Source: an uncultured Gammaproteobacteria bacterium (GTDB lineage Bacteria; Pseudomonadota; Gammaproteobacteria; Pseudomonadales; UBA5518). Taken from it: a stretch of DNA of 8,237 nucleotides. The notes beneath the pieces were generated by a model. The model was not told the origin of the DNA and did no database searches. It worked only from the letters and a program-made list of their open reading frames with translations. The stretch lies in assembly GCA_903921135.1 (NCBI GenBank), contig CAIXOY010000021.1, forward strand, positions 1 through 8,237, written 5' to 3'. The position numbers and the translations under genes were made by a program. Every line of letters starts with the position of its first letter. Position 1 is the first letter of the stretch. This document shows, piece after piece, positions 1 to 5,846 of the stretch.

Positions 1-547
1 CAACGACACTGCTGGCGCCGAAATAGCGGGCCGCGATGGCGGCCGCGAGCCCCACGGGGCCGGCACCGAAAACCGTGACCTTGTCTCCGGCCCCTACCTT
101 GCCCTGATTGGCCCCGTGCATGCCGACGGACAGGGGTTCCACGAGGGCGCCCAGATCGAAGTCCAGTTCAGGGGGCAGTCGGAGCAGCGACCGGGGATGC
201 TCCACAACATTGCTGACGAGGATGTAGGGAGCGAAGGCCCCTTTTACTCCGCCGCTGCCGATCTCGTTGCCGCCGACCGTCGGGTTCACGACCACCCGGT
301 CGCCTTTTTCGACGTGCTGTACGTTGCATCCTTTCTCTTCCACCACGCCTGCAAACTCGTGGCCGATGGCAAAGGGGCGCACCGTGCCCGGGATGCCGCC
401 GATCTTCACGTAGGTGAGGTCAGAGCCGCAGATCCCGCAACGTTCGATCCTCACCAGAACGTCGTCCGGCCCTGGCGCGGGCCTGTCGATGGTGTCGGTG
501 CGGAAGTCGTTCGGGCCGTGTATCCGGACAAGTGGCATCGTCTGCAT
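1..547 (-). CDS. Zinc-type medium-chain alcohol dehydrogenase (MDR superfamily), 3' end outside window
   Basis: The first 182 residues of a medium-chain dehydrogenase/reductase read from the ATG at 547 towards the left edge; the C-terminal half is missing. It would oxidise an alcohol or polyol, or reduce the carbonyl, with NAD(P) in the cytoplasm; the substrate cannot be told. Visible motifs: CGICGSD at residues 37-43 (catalytic zinc Cys37), GHEFAGVV at 62-69 (His63, Glu64), LVEPLSVGMHG at 135-145 (Glu137), and the nucleotide-binding loop GAGPVG at 161-166. The loop that normally carries four structural-zinc cysteines (about residues 88-108, NPTVGGNEIGSGGVKGAF) contains none, so the structural zinc lobe appears lost or replaced. 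A GGAG ribosome site lies 7 bases before the ATG. The gene is divergent from the TetR gene, a common arrangement for local control. Nearest relatives by memory are threonine or polyol dehydrogenase-like MDRs; the exact subfamily is uncertain. Confidence 0.9.
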   Translation of the reverse strand, partial: MQTMPLVRIHGPNDFRTDTIDRPAPGPDDVLVRIERCGICGSDLTYVKIGGIPGTVRPFAIGHEFAGVVEEKGCNVQHVEKGDRVVVNPTVGGNEIGSGGVKGAFAPYILVSNVVEHPRSLLRLPPELDFDLGALVEPLSVGMHGANQGKVGAGDKVTVFGAGPVGLAAAIAARYFGASSVV

Positions 548-585
548 GGGGCGTCTCCGGGTTGTCAGATAAAACCATCGTATGA

Positions 586-613
586 AGTATATTCGGGCCC
601 GGGCGCGCCGCAA
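586..613 (-). promoter_or_regulatory. Sigma70-type promoter of the alcohol dehydrogenase gene
   Basis: Read on the minus strand, TTGCGG (613-608) and TATACT (591-586, five of six matches to TATAAT) are separated by 16 bases. Transcription would start near 579, about 32 bases before the ATG at 547. The spacer is filled by overlapping GC palindromes (GGGCCC, CCCGGG, GGCGCGCC at 595-609). Prediction from sequence only. Confidence 0.5.
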
Positions 614-651
614 CGATTTAAAACCCTGATTTCATCTTCACCCGCTCCCTG

Positions 652-660
652 TGCTAGCCT
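652..660 (+). promoter_or_regulatory. Extended -10 promoter of the TetR gene (possible leaderless start)
   Basis: TGCTAGCCT is an extended -10 element (TG, one base, then TAGCCT). No good -35 is visible. The hexamer ends at 660 and the ATG begins at 668, so transcription should start at or within a base or two of the start codon. No Shine-Dalgarno sequence precedes the ATG, which agrees with a leaderless mRNA. A very similar element, TGCTAGTCT, precedes the SDR gene at 5804. Confidence 0.4.
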
Positions 661-667
661 CCCGCCC

Positions 668-1303
668 ATGCACACCCCCGAGACTGCGCGACAGCCCCGC
701 AAGGACACGCTTGCCACCCGCCGCCACATGATCGACGCGGCGGAGTCGTTGTTCGCCGAGCACGGGGTGGACAATGTCACGATGCTCGACATCGCCCGCG
801 CGGCTGGTCAGAAAAACCGCAATGCCCCGCAGTACCACTTCGGGGACAAGGCAGGGATCATCAACGCCGTCCTCGACAAGCACAGCGATCTGATTTCCCT
901 GCGCCGCCGCGAGATGATGGAGGCGATTGCCGCACGTGGCGCTCCGACGTTGCGCGATCTGGTCGAGGCCTATGTGCTGCCGGTTGCGCTGCACGTCGAA
1001 GACAACCCTAACGGCCGGGCTTTCCTGCTCATCAACTCGCAGCTCCGGACTTCGGGTTCCTTTGCGCGTCTGGTGGCCGAGCGGGCAGCGCGTTACCCGG
1101 AGGTTGTCGAGTTGACCAAAAAACTCGGAATGTCGATGCGCTCGGCGAATCGCGCCGAGAGGGAATCCAAGATCCTTCTCATACAGACACTCGTTTTCCA
1201 TGGCCTTGCCGGATACCACGCCTCGGGGAAAACGGTTCGCGGCAAGCAGTTCCTTGTTACCTTGTGCGCCAGTGTGGAGGCCGTGCTTGCTGCGGGCGGC
1301 TGA
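668..1303 (+). CDS. TetR/AcrR-family transcriptional regulator
   Basis: A 211-residue protein of typical TetR size. The N-terminal DNA-binding domain spans about residues 15-65: a helix with IDAAESLFAEHGVDNVTM (22-39), then the helix-turn-helix IARAAGQKNRNAPQYHFGDK (42-61), ending in the YHFGDK signature. The recognition-helix form with QKN...APQYHF, instead of the commoner VSKGTLYYHF, marks a distinct subfamily that I recall from actinobacteria and sphingomonads. The C-terminal helical ligand and dimer domain (about 90-211) does not reveal the ligand. The reading frame is open upstream to 116, but that part is antisense to the dehydrogenase, so the ATG at 668 is chosen just after an extended -10. 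It is divergent from the dehydrogenase and 120 bp upstream of the DUF1214 gene, so it could repress either or both. Inducer and operator are unknown. Confidence 0.92.
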   Translation: MHTPETARQPRKDTLATRRHMIDAAESLFAEHGVDNVTMLDIARAAGQKNRNAPQYHFGDKAGIINAVLDKHSDLISLRRREMMEAIAARGAPTLRDLVEAYVLPVALHVEDNPNGRAFLLINSQLRTSGSFARLVAERAARYPEVVELTKKLGMSMRSANRAERESKILLIQTLVFHGLAGYHASGKTVRGKQFLVTLCASVEAVLAAGG

Positions 1304-1326
1304 GTGCGCATCCGGAGGGAATGCCT

Positions 1327-1337
1327 GCCTGACAGGC
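1327..1337. promoter_or_regulatory. Short perfect inverted repeat between TetR and DUF1214 genes (possible operator)
   Basis: GCCTG-A-CAGGC is an 11-bp perfect palindrome around a central base, in the 120-bp gap before the DUF1214 gene. TetR proteins bind short palindromes in such gaps, but this one is short, and no matching copy was seen in the gap between the dehydrogenase and TetR genes. No convincing promoter is visible in this gap, so the DUF1214 set may be read through from the TetR promoter. Confidence 0.15.
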
Positions 1338-1423
1338 CGGCTCTACTGCGTTCGGGTGATGCAGTTCTGCCCCGCCCGGAGCACGATCCGCCATCCCTTT
1401 TTTGCTCCTCTCCAACGGAGACC

Positions 1424-2536
1424 ATGACCATGTCCGATGCCGATCAGCGCGTGGCGAGCGGCCAGGCCTGGGCTGAGTTCTGTGATGCGATGAAGCGCGC
1501 CGGGGACCAGATCCTGCGGCCCGAGACGCCGGCCGACCCCTTCAACCGTGCCGAAGGCTTCCGCTACCTGAGCCGTTTGGTGCGTGCGGGGCTCGAGTGG
1601 TACGTGGAGTTCAACGACCCGGCGTTCCCCGTGCTCTACAAGCCCTCGCACGAGACGATCAAGATCGGCGCCGACAACCCCGACAACATCTACGAGAAAG
1701 CCGTGCTCGACGGGAGCTGCGATTACCGCGTGCGTGGCACCCGCGGCACGGTCCACTACATCAGCATGGCCACCAGCAAGGGCAGCTACGCCGAGAACTT
1801 CCGCCAGATCGAGACCGGCTTCCTCGACAGCAACCAGCTCGCGCTGAACCCCGACGGCAGCTTCGAGGTGATCCTGAGCAGCACGCCCAAGCCCGGCAAC
1901 TGGCTACCGACCGACCCCGACAGCCAGTCGCTGCTGATCCGCCAGACCTTCCTCGACCGCAAGAACGAAATCCCCGCGCAGATCAGCATCGAGCGTCTCG
2001 ATGCCGGCGCCACGCCCGCGCCGCTCACGGCCGAGCGCTTCGATGCCAACCTGAAGACCGCTGCGGCCTTCATCGAGAACACGGCCCGGCTCTTCTGCGA
2101 CTGGAGCGAGTCCTACCTGCCGCGGCCGAACGAACTGCCGCCCGGAGACCAGGCCCTCTGCCAAGCGGTGGGTGGCGACCCGAACATCTTCTATTACCAC
2201 AGCTACTTCGACCTCGAGCCCGAGCAGTTCCTGGTGATCGATGTGCCGCGGATCCCGGAATGCCGTTCCTGGAACCTGCAGACCGACAACTACTGGATGG
2301 AGTCGCTCGATTACCGCTACCACACCATCCACGTGAACAAGCACACTGCGGTGCCGCGCGCCGACGGCAGCGTGCGCATCCTGATCGGCGCGCGAGACCC
2401 CGGGCTGCCCAACTGGCTCGATACCGCGGGCCACAGGAACGGCACGCTCTGCTTCCGCTGGATAGGCGCCGCCGAAATCGTCCACCCGAGCGCCCGCGTC
2501 GCCACGCTGGCCGAACTCGCCAAGGAGACCGCATGA
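1424..2536 (+). CDS. DUF1214 domain-containing protein
   Basis: A 370-residue soluble protein with no signal peptide or membrane segment. The C-terminal part (about 255-352) carries the DUF1214 pattern: YYHSYFDLEPEQFLVIDVP, then RSWNLQTDNYWMESLDYR, an RADGSVRILIGARDPG stretch, and the hallmark DPGLPNWLDTAGH at 325-337. No biochemical function is established for the family, so none is assigned. The frame is open back to a GTG at 1304, but the first well-placed start is the ATG at 1424 (GGAG at 1417-1420, spacing 3). A second ATG at 1430 has spacing 9 and may be the true start. The last codon overlaps the sulfotransferase start as ATGA, implying coupled translation and a shared role. From memory, DUF1214 and sulfotransferase genes are often neighbours in marine gammaproteobacteria, sphingomonads and mycobacteria. 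It may act on, or bind, the same hydrophobic substrate as the sulfotransferase; that is inference. Confidence 0.85.
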   Translation: MTMSDADQRVASGQAWAEFCDAMKRAGDQILRPETPADPFNRAEGFRYLSRLVRAGLEWYVEFNDPAFPVLYKPSHETIKIGADNPDNIYEKAVLDGSCDYRVRGTRGTVHYISMATSKGSYAENFRQIETGFLDSNQLALNPDGSFEVILSSTPKPGNWLPTDPDSQSLLIRQTFLDRKNEIPAQISIERLDAGATPAPLTAERFDANLKTAAAFIENTARLFCDWSESYLPRPNELPPGDQALCQAVGGDPNIFYYHSYFDLEPEQFLVIDVPRIPECRSWNLQTDNYWMESLDYRYHTIHVNKHTAVPRADGSVRILIGARDPGLPNWLDTAGHRNGTLCFRWIGAAEIVHPSARVATLAELAKETA

Positions 2537-3723
2537 GCAAGACCGCCGGCGCACCGTTTGATGCCGACCGCCTGATGGCCGAGGCCAGCCGCGAGGCTGG
2601 CGGATTGTCCGATTTCGGTGACGACTGCTTCGTCGAACCCATGCGCCTGCTCATGGTCGCACTGAACGAGGAGGCGGGGCTGAACGCCGCCGGCGTTCAC
2701 TTCTTCAATGACCGTGTGCGCAACATCCTGGTCACGCGGCTGCGTGCCGAGGACTGGTTCCGTCGCCACCCCGAGATCCTCGAGGAAGAGATCAACGCAC
2801 CGGTCGCGATCGTGGGCCTGCCGCGCACCGGCACCACGATGATGCACCGCACGATCGCCTCGGATCACCGGATGTTCGCGCCGCTGTGGTACGAGGTCCG
2901 GTTCCCCGTGCCGCTGCCGGGCACGGATTTCGTTTCCCGCGATCCGCGCATCGCCATCGCCGAGGCCGAGATCCGCGCCATGCTCGAGGCCGCGCCGGAA
3001 CTCGCCTCCATCCACCCGATGGACGCGATGGGCCCCGACGAAGACATCATGCTGCTCGAGCAGTGCTTCTACAGCACCGTGCCCGAGTCCTACGCGCATC
3101 TGCCGAATTACGGCGTGTGGCTGGACGGCATCGACCAGCGCCCGGCGTACCGTTATCTGAAGCGCCTGCTGCAGTTCCTGCAATGGCAGAAGAAGCGCTA
3201 CGGCCAGAGCGCCGAGCGCTGGGTGCTCAAGGCGCCGCACCACATCCACTTCCCCGAGGCGCTCTTCGAGACCTTCCCGGACGTGAAAGTGCTGCAGACG
3301 CACCGTGACCCGGTCGAGCTGATGCCCTCCTACGCCAGCATGATGTACACGCTCACCGCGCCGCTGGCCGATGGCGCCTCCAAGCCCGATATCGCGCGCC
3401 ACTGGTGCGAGAAGTGGGCAAAGAGCATGAAGACCACCATGCGCTTCCGCGATGCGGGCTACGACAGCCGGTACCTCGATGTCTGGTTCCAGGATACGGT
3501 CAAGGCGCCTCTCGGCGAGATCAAGCGCCTCTATGACTTCGTGGGCATGGAGTTCACCGAGCAGGCGAAGTCCGAGATGGAGCGCTGGCGCGAGATGAAC
3601 CGACGCGAGGCCCGTCCCGAGCACCACTACACGCTCGAGGAGTACGGCTTCACCGAGGAGGGTCTGGCCGAAACCTTCAAGGAATACCGCGAGCGGTATA
3701 TCCTTCCGCGCCGCGCCGGTTAG
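2533..3723 (+). CDS. PAPS-dependent sulfotransferase (Sulfotransfer_3-like family)
   Basis: A 396-residue cytoplasmic enzyme predicted to transfer a sulfuryl group from PAPS to a hydroxyl or amine on an unknown acceptor. The PAPS-binding signatures are complete: the 5'-phosphosulfate loop GLPRTGTT at 95-102, following the strand APVAIV; LKAPHH at 232-237; and the 3'-phosphate motif HRDPVELMPSYASM at 257-270, with Arg258 and Ser266 in the expected R-x7-S spacing. A helical N-terminal extension of about 85 residues precedes the fold, as in the longer bacterial sulfotransferases acting on small lipophilic molecules. The ATG at 2533 overlaps the DUF1214 stop (ATGA), with GGAG 5 bases upstream; the frame stays open far upstream, but that portion is only a shadow of DUF1214. 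APS kinase and ATP sulfurylase follow directly, which would supply its cosubstrate. Acceptor unknown: sterol, fatty alcohol, carotenoid or glycolipid are all possible. Confidence 0.92.
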   Translation: MSKTAGAPFDADRLMAEASREAGGLSDFGDDCFVEPMRLLMVALNEEAGLNAAGVHFFNDRVRNILVTRLRAEDWFRRHPEILEEEINAPVAIVGLPRTGTTMMHRTIASDHRMFAPLWYEVRFPVPLPGTDFVSRDPRIAIAEAEIRAMLEAAPELASIHPMDAMGPDEDIMLLEQCFYSTVPESYAHLPNYGVWLDGIDQRPAYRYLKRLLQFLQWQKKRYGQSAERWVLKAPHHIHFPEALFETFPDVKVLQTHRDPVELMPSYASMMYTLTAPLADGASKPDIARHWCEKWAKSMKTTMRFRDAGYDSRYLDVWFQDTVKAPLGEIKRLYDFVGMEFTEQAKSEMERWREMNRREARPEHHYTLEEYGFTEEGLAETFKEYRERYILPRRAG

Positions 3724-3738
3724 GCCGGCGCGCAGGCG

Positions 3739-3756
3739 ATTCCGGACATTCCGGAA
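3739..3756 (+). repeat. Tandem 9-bp repeat ATTCCGGAC/ATTCCGGAA before cysC
   Basis: Two adjacent near-identical 9-mers lie in the 78-bp gap between the sulfotransferase gene and cysC, and a third partial copy (ATTCCG) is at 3770-3775. Each full copy contains the self-complementary core TCCGGA. This could be a regulator site or just a short repeat. I see no clear promoter here. Confidence 0.3.
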
Positions 3757-3801
3757 CCCAAGCGAACGCATTCCGTTTCAACCGCAGCCCAGGAACATCC
3801 G

Positions 3802-4419
3802 ATGACCGAGCAGAAAGCCACCAACGTCCACTGGCACGAGGGCGAGATCCAGCGTGAGCACCGCCACCAGCTGCTGGGGCAGCAGGGCGCCACGCTCTGG
3901 TTCACGGGCCTCTCGGGCAGCGGCAAGAGCACGGTGGCCGTGGCCCTCGAGGAAGAACTCTTCAAGCGCGGCAAGCTCTCCTACCGTCTGGACGGCGACA
4001 ACATCCGCCTTGGCATCAACAAGAACCTCGGCTTCACCGCCGAGGACCGAACCGAGAACATCCGCCGCATCGGTGAAGTCGCCAAGCTCTTCGTTGATTG
4101 CGGCGTGATCGTGCTCACCAGCTTCATCAGCCCCTACCGCGCCGACCGCGACGTGGTGCGCGCGCTGCACGCGGCCTCCGGCATGCCCTTCATCGAGGTT
4201 TTCGTCGACTGCGAACTCGCCGAGGCCGAGAAGCGCGATCCGAAGGGCCTGTACAAGAAAGCCCGCGCCGGCCAGATCAAGAACTTCACCGGTATCGACG
4301 ACCCCTACGAGGCCCCCGAGGCCCCCGAGATCCACCTGCACACCGACCGCATGACGCTCGCGCAGGAAGTCGACATGCTGATCCACGATCTCACGCGCCG
4401 CGGCATCCTCTCGGCCTGA
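3802..4419 (+). CDS. cysC: Adenylyl-sulfate kinase (APS kinase)
   Basis: A 205-residue enzyme of the usual length for a stand-alone APS kinase. It phosphorylates the 3'-hydroxyl of adenosine 5'-phosphosulfate with ATP to give PAPS, in the cytoplasm. Visible: Walker A GLSGSGKST at 36-44; LDGDNIR at 63-69; RTENIRRIGEVAKL at 83-96; SFISPYR at 107-113, with Ser110 matching the serine that becomes phosphorylated in E. coli CysC; DPKGLYKKARAG at 146-157; and FTGIDDPYE at 162-170. All catalytic elements are present. The ATG at 3802 has AGGA 7 bases upstream. It lies between a sulfotransferase and sat, and no PAPS reductase gene is in view, so its product is more likely used for sulfation than for assimilation. 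It is not fused to an ATP sulfurylase domain, unlike CysNC or NodQ. Confidence 0.97.
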   Translation: MTEQKATNVHWHEGEIQREHRHQLLGQQGATLWFTGLSGSGKSTVAVALEEELFKRGKLSYRLDGDNIRLGINKNLGFTAEDRTENIRRIGEVAKLFVDCGVIVLTSFISPYRADRDVVRALHAASGMPFIEVFVDCELAEAEKRDPKGLYKKARAGQIKNFTGIDDPYEAPEAPEIHLHTDRMTLAQEVDMLIHDLTRRGILSA

Positions 4420-4433
4420 GTTCCATCGCACAC

Positions 4434-4459
4434 GGGCGCGCTGCACGCGCGGCGCGCCC
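4434..4459 (+). other. GC hairpin between cysC and sat
   Basis: GGGCGCGC (4434-4441) and GCGCGCCC (4452-4459) form a perfect 8-bp stem around a 10-base loop in the 73-bp gap between cysC and sat. No T-tract follows, so it is not a standard intrinsic terminator. An intercistronic mRNA-stability or partial-attenuation element is plausible. Confidence 0.45.
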
Positions 4460-4492
4460 CGCACTACACGCCACTTCCGGAGACACATCCCC

Positions 4493-5683
4493 ATGATCAA
4501 GCCGCACGGTTCCGAGCAGCTGCAACCGCGTTTTGTCTACGACGCCGCCCGCAACGAGGCGCTCCAGAAAGAAGCCGAGGGCCTGCCCTCGCTGCTGTTG
4601 AACTCTGCCGCTGCCGCCAACGCCGTGATGCTGGGGGCGGGCTATTTCAACCCGCTCACGGGCTACATGAACCGCGCCGATGCGCTCTCCGTGGCCGCCA
4701 ATCTGCACACCACTACGGGGCTTTTCTGGCCCGTGCCCGTCGTGAACCTCACCCATGATGCCTCCGCCATCCGCGGCGCCAAGCGCATCGCGCTGCGCGA
4801 CCCCAACGTGCCCGGCAACCCGGTGCTCGCGATCCAGGACGTCGAGGCCATCGAGGAATTCACCGAGGCCGAGATCACCGCCATGGCGGAGAAGATCTTC
4901 CGCACCCTCGATCCCAAGCACCCGGGCGTGTCCACCTTCGCGGGCCTTGGCCGCACCGTGATCTCCGGGCCGATCGAGGTGCTGAACTTCAGCTACTTCC
5001 AGCAGGAGTTCCCCGACACCTTCCGCACGGCCGTCGAGATCCGCAACGAAATCGCCGAGCGCGGCTGGAAGACCGTGGTGGCTTTCCAGACCCGCAACCC
5101 CATGCACCGCGCCCACGAAGAACTTTGCAAGATGGCAAAGGAGGCGGTCGGTGGCGACGGCGTGCTGATCCACATGCTGCTCGGCAAACTGAAGGCGGGC
5201 GACATTCCGGCCCATATCCGTGACGCGGCCATCCGCAAGATGGTCGAGCTCTACTTCCCGGCCAACACCGTGATGATCACGGGCTACGGCTTCGACATGC
5301 TCTATGCGGGCCCGCGTGAGGCCGTGCTGCACGCGGTGTTCCGCCAGAACTGCGGTTGCACGCACCTGATCGTCGGCCGCGACCACGCGGGCGTGGGCAG
5401 CTACTACGGCGCCTTCGACGCGCAGACCGTCTTCGACGAGGAAGTGCCCGCGGGCGCGCTGGAGATCCAGATCTTCCGTGCCGACAACACCGCCTTCTCG
5501 AAGAAACTCGGCAAGGTCGTGATGATGCGTGACGCGCCTGACCACGAAGCCGATGACTTCGTGCAGCTCTCCGGCACCAAGGTGCGCGAGATGCTCGCCG
5601 CCGGCATGGACCTGCCGATGGAATTCGCCCGCCCGGAGGTGGCGCGGATCCTCATGGGCTATTACCAGAGCGAGGCAGGCTGA
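4493..5683 (+). CDS. sat: Sulfate adenylyltransferase (ATP sulfurylase), homomeric Sat type
   Basis: A 396-residue enzyme, full length for the homomeric bacterial ATP sulfurylase. It makes APS and pyrophosphate from ATP and sulfate, or the reverse in sulfur oxidisers. Visible: an N-terminal PUA-like domain (about 1-165, with LLLNSAAAANAVMLGAGYFNPLTGYM at 34-59 and ISGPIEVL at 157-164); the nucleotide-binding signature QTRNPMHRAHE at 199-209; YAGPREAVLHA at 271-281; GRDHAGVG at 295-302; and LSGTKVREML at 359-368. There is no C-terminal APS-kinase-like domain. HMLLGKLKAGDIP at 227-239 and the region after it resemble, from memory, the Sat of purple sulfur bacteria and Thiobacillus rather than fungal Met3. 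Many gammaproteobacteria use the unrelated CysDN for assimilation. GGAG at 4479-4482 precedes the ATG. Placed directly after cysC, it would supply APS for PAPS synthesis. Confidence 0.96.
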   Translation: MIKPHGSEQLQPRFVYDAARNEALQKEAEGLPSLLLNSAAAANAVMLGAGYFNPLTGYMNRADALSVAANLHTTTGLFWPVPVVNLTHDASAIRGAKRIALRDPNVPGNPVLAIQDVEAIEEFTEAEITAMAEKIFRTLDPKHPGVSTFAGLGRTVISGPIEVLNFSYFQQEFPDTFRTAVEIRNEIAERGWKTVVAFQTRNPMHRAHEELCKMAKEAVGGDGVLIHMLLGKLKAGDIPAHIRDAAIRKMVELYFPANTVMITGYGFDMLYAGPREAVLHAVFRQNCGCTHLIVGRDHAGVGSYYGAFDAQTVFDEEVPAGALEIQIFRADNTAFSKKLGKVVMMRDAPDHEADDFVQLSGTKVREMLAAGMDLPMEFARPEVARILMGYYQSEAG

Positions 5684-5707
5684 GGCCCTGACAGCCTGAG
5701 CGTCTGC

Positions 5708-5744
5708 CCGGTCGGGATGCGGCGTCTGTCTGCATCCCGATTGG
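5708..5744 (+). terminator. Strong hairpin ending the sat operon
   Basis: CCGGTCGGGATGC (5708-5720) pairs with GCATCCCGATTGG (5732-5744) over 13 positions, including two G-T wobbles, around an 11-base loop. It starts 24 bases after the sat stop. No T-run follows, so it may work with Rho or as a 3'-end stabiliser instead of as a classical intrinsic terminator. The SDR promoter lies further downstream, consistent with a transcription-unit boundary here. Confidence 0.55.
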
Positions 5745-5803
5745 ATTCGCGGGCTCCCCGGGGTGTTTCCCACCGAAGGGTGAGGCCAGAGCGCCTTCCG
5801 ATT

Positions 5804-5812
5804 TGCTAGTCT
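5804..5812 (+). promoter_or_regulatory. Extended -10 promoter of the SDR gene
   Basis: TGCTAGTCT is an extended -10 (TG, one base, TAGTCT) with no clear -35. It differs by one base from the TetR promoter element at 652-660. Transcription would start near 5819, giving a leader of about 28 bases with GGAAG at 5835-5839, 7 bases before the ATG at 5847. Confidence 0.45.
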
Positions 5813-5846
5813 GCGCCTCCCCTTCATACATAGCGGAAGCGCGCCC

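Noticed and set aside
584..594. Near-palindrome GAAGTATATTC at the dehydrogenase -10 as a TetR operator
   Set aside because: Only three bases pair on each side, and the AT content is explained by the -10 hexamer.
116..667. N-terminal extension of the TetR reading frame back to 116
   Set aside because: It is antisense to the alcohol dehydrogenase, has no TetR-like content, and a promoter plus a standard-length TetR start at 668.
1378..1408. GGAGCA...TGCTCC inverted repeat with a T-run before DUF1214
   Set aside because: A 6-bp stem with a 19-base loop and the T-run inside the loop is too weak to call a terminator or operator.
1304..1423. GTG at 1304 as the start of the DUF1214 protein
   Set aside because: The 40 extra residues are low in family resemblance and lack a ribosome site; GGAG precedes the ATGs at 1424 and 1430.
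1597..2532. 312-residue N-terminal extension of the sulfotransferase frame
   Set aside because: It is an Arg/Ala/Pro-rich shadow of the DUF1214 gene; ATG 2533 with GGAG and an ATGA overlap is the normal start.
2317..3771. 484-residue minus-strand open frame over the sulfotransferase
   Set aside because: It is a GC-rich antisense shadow, with His/Arg/Val-rich composition and no recognisable motif, opposite a well-supported gene.
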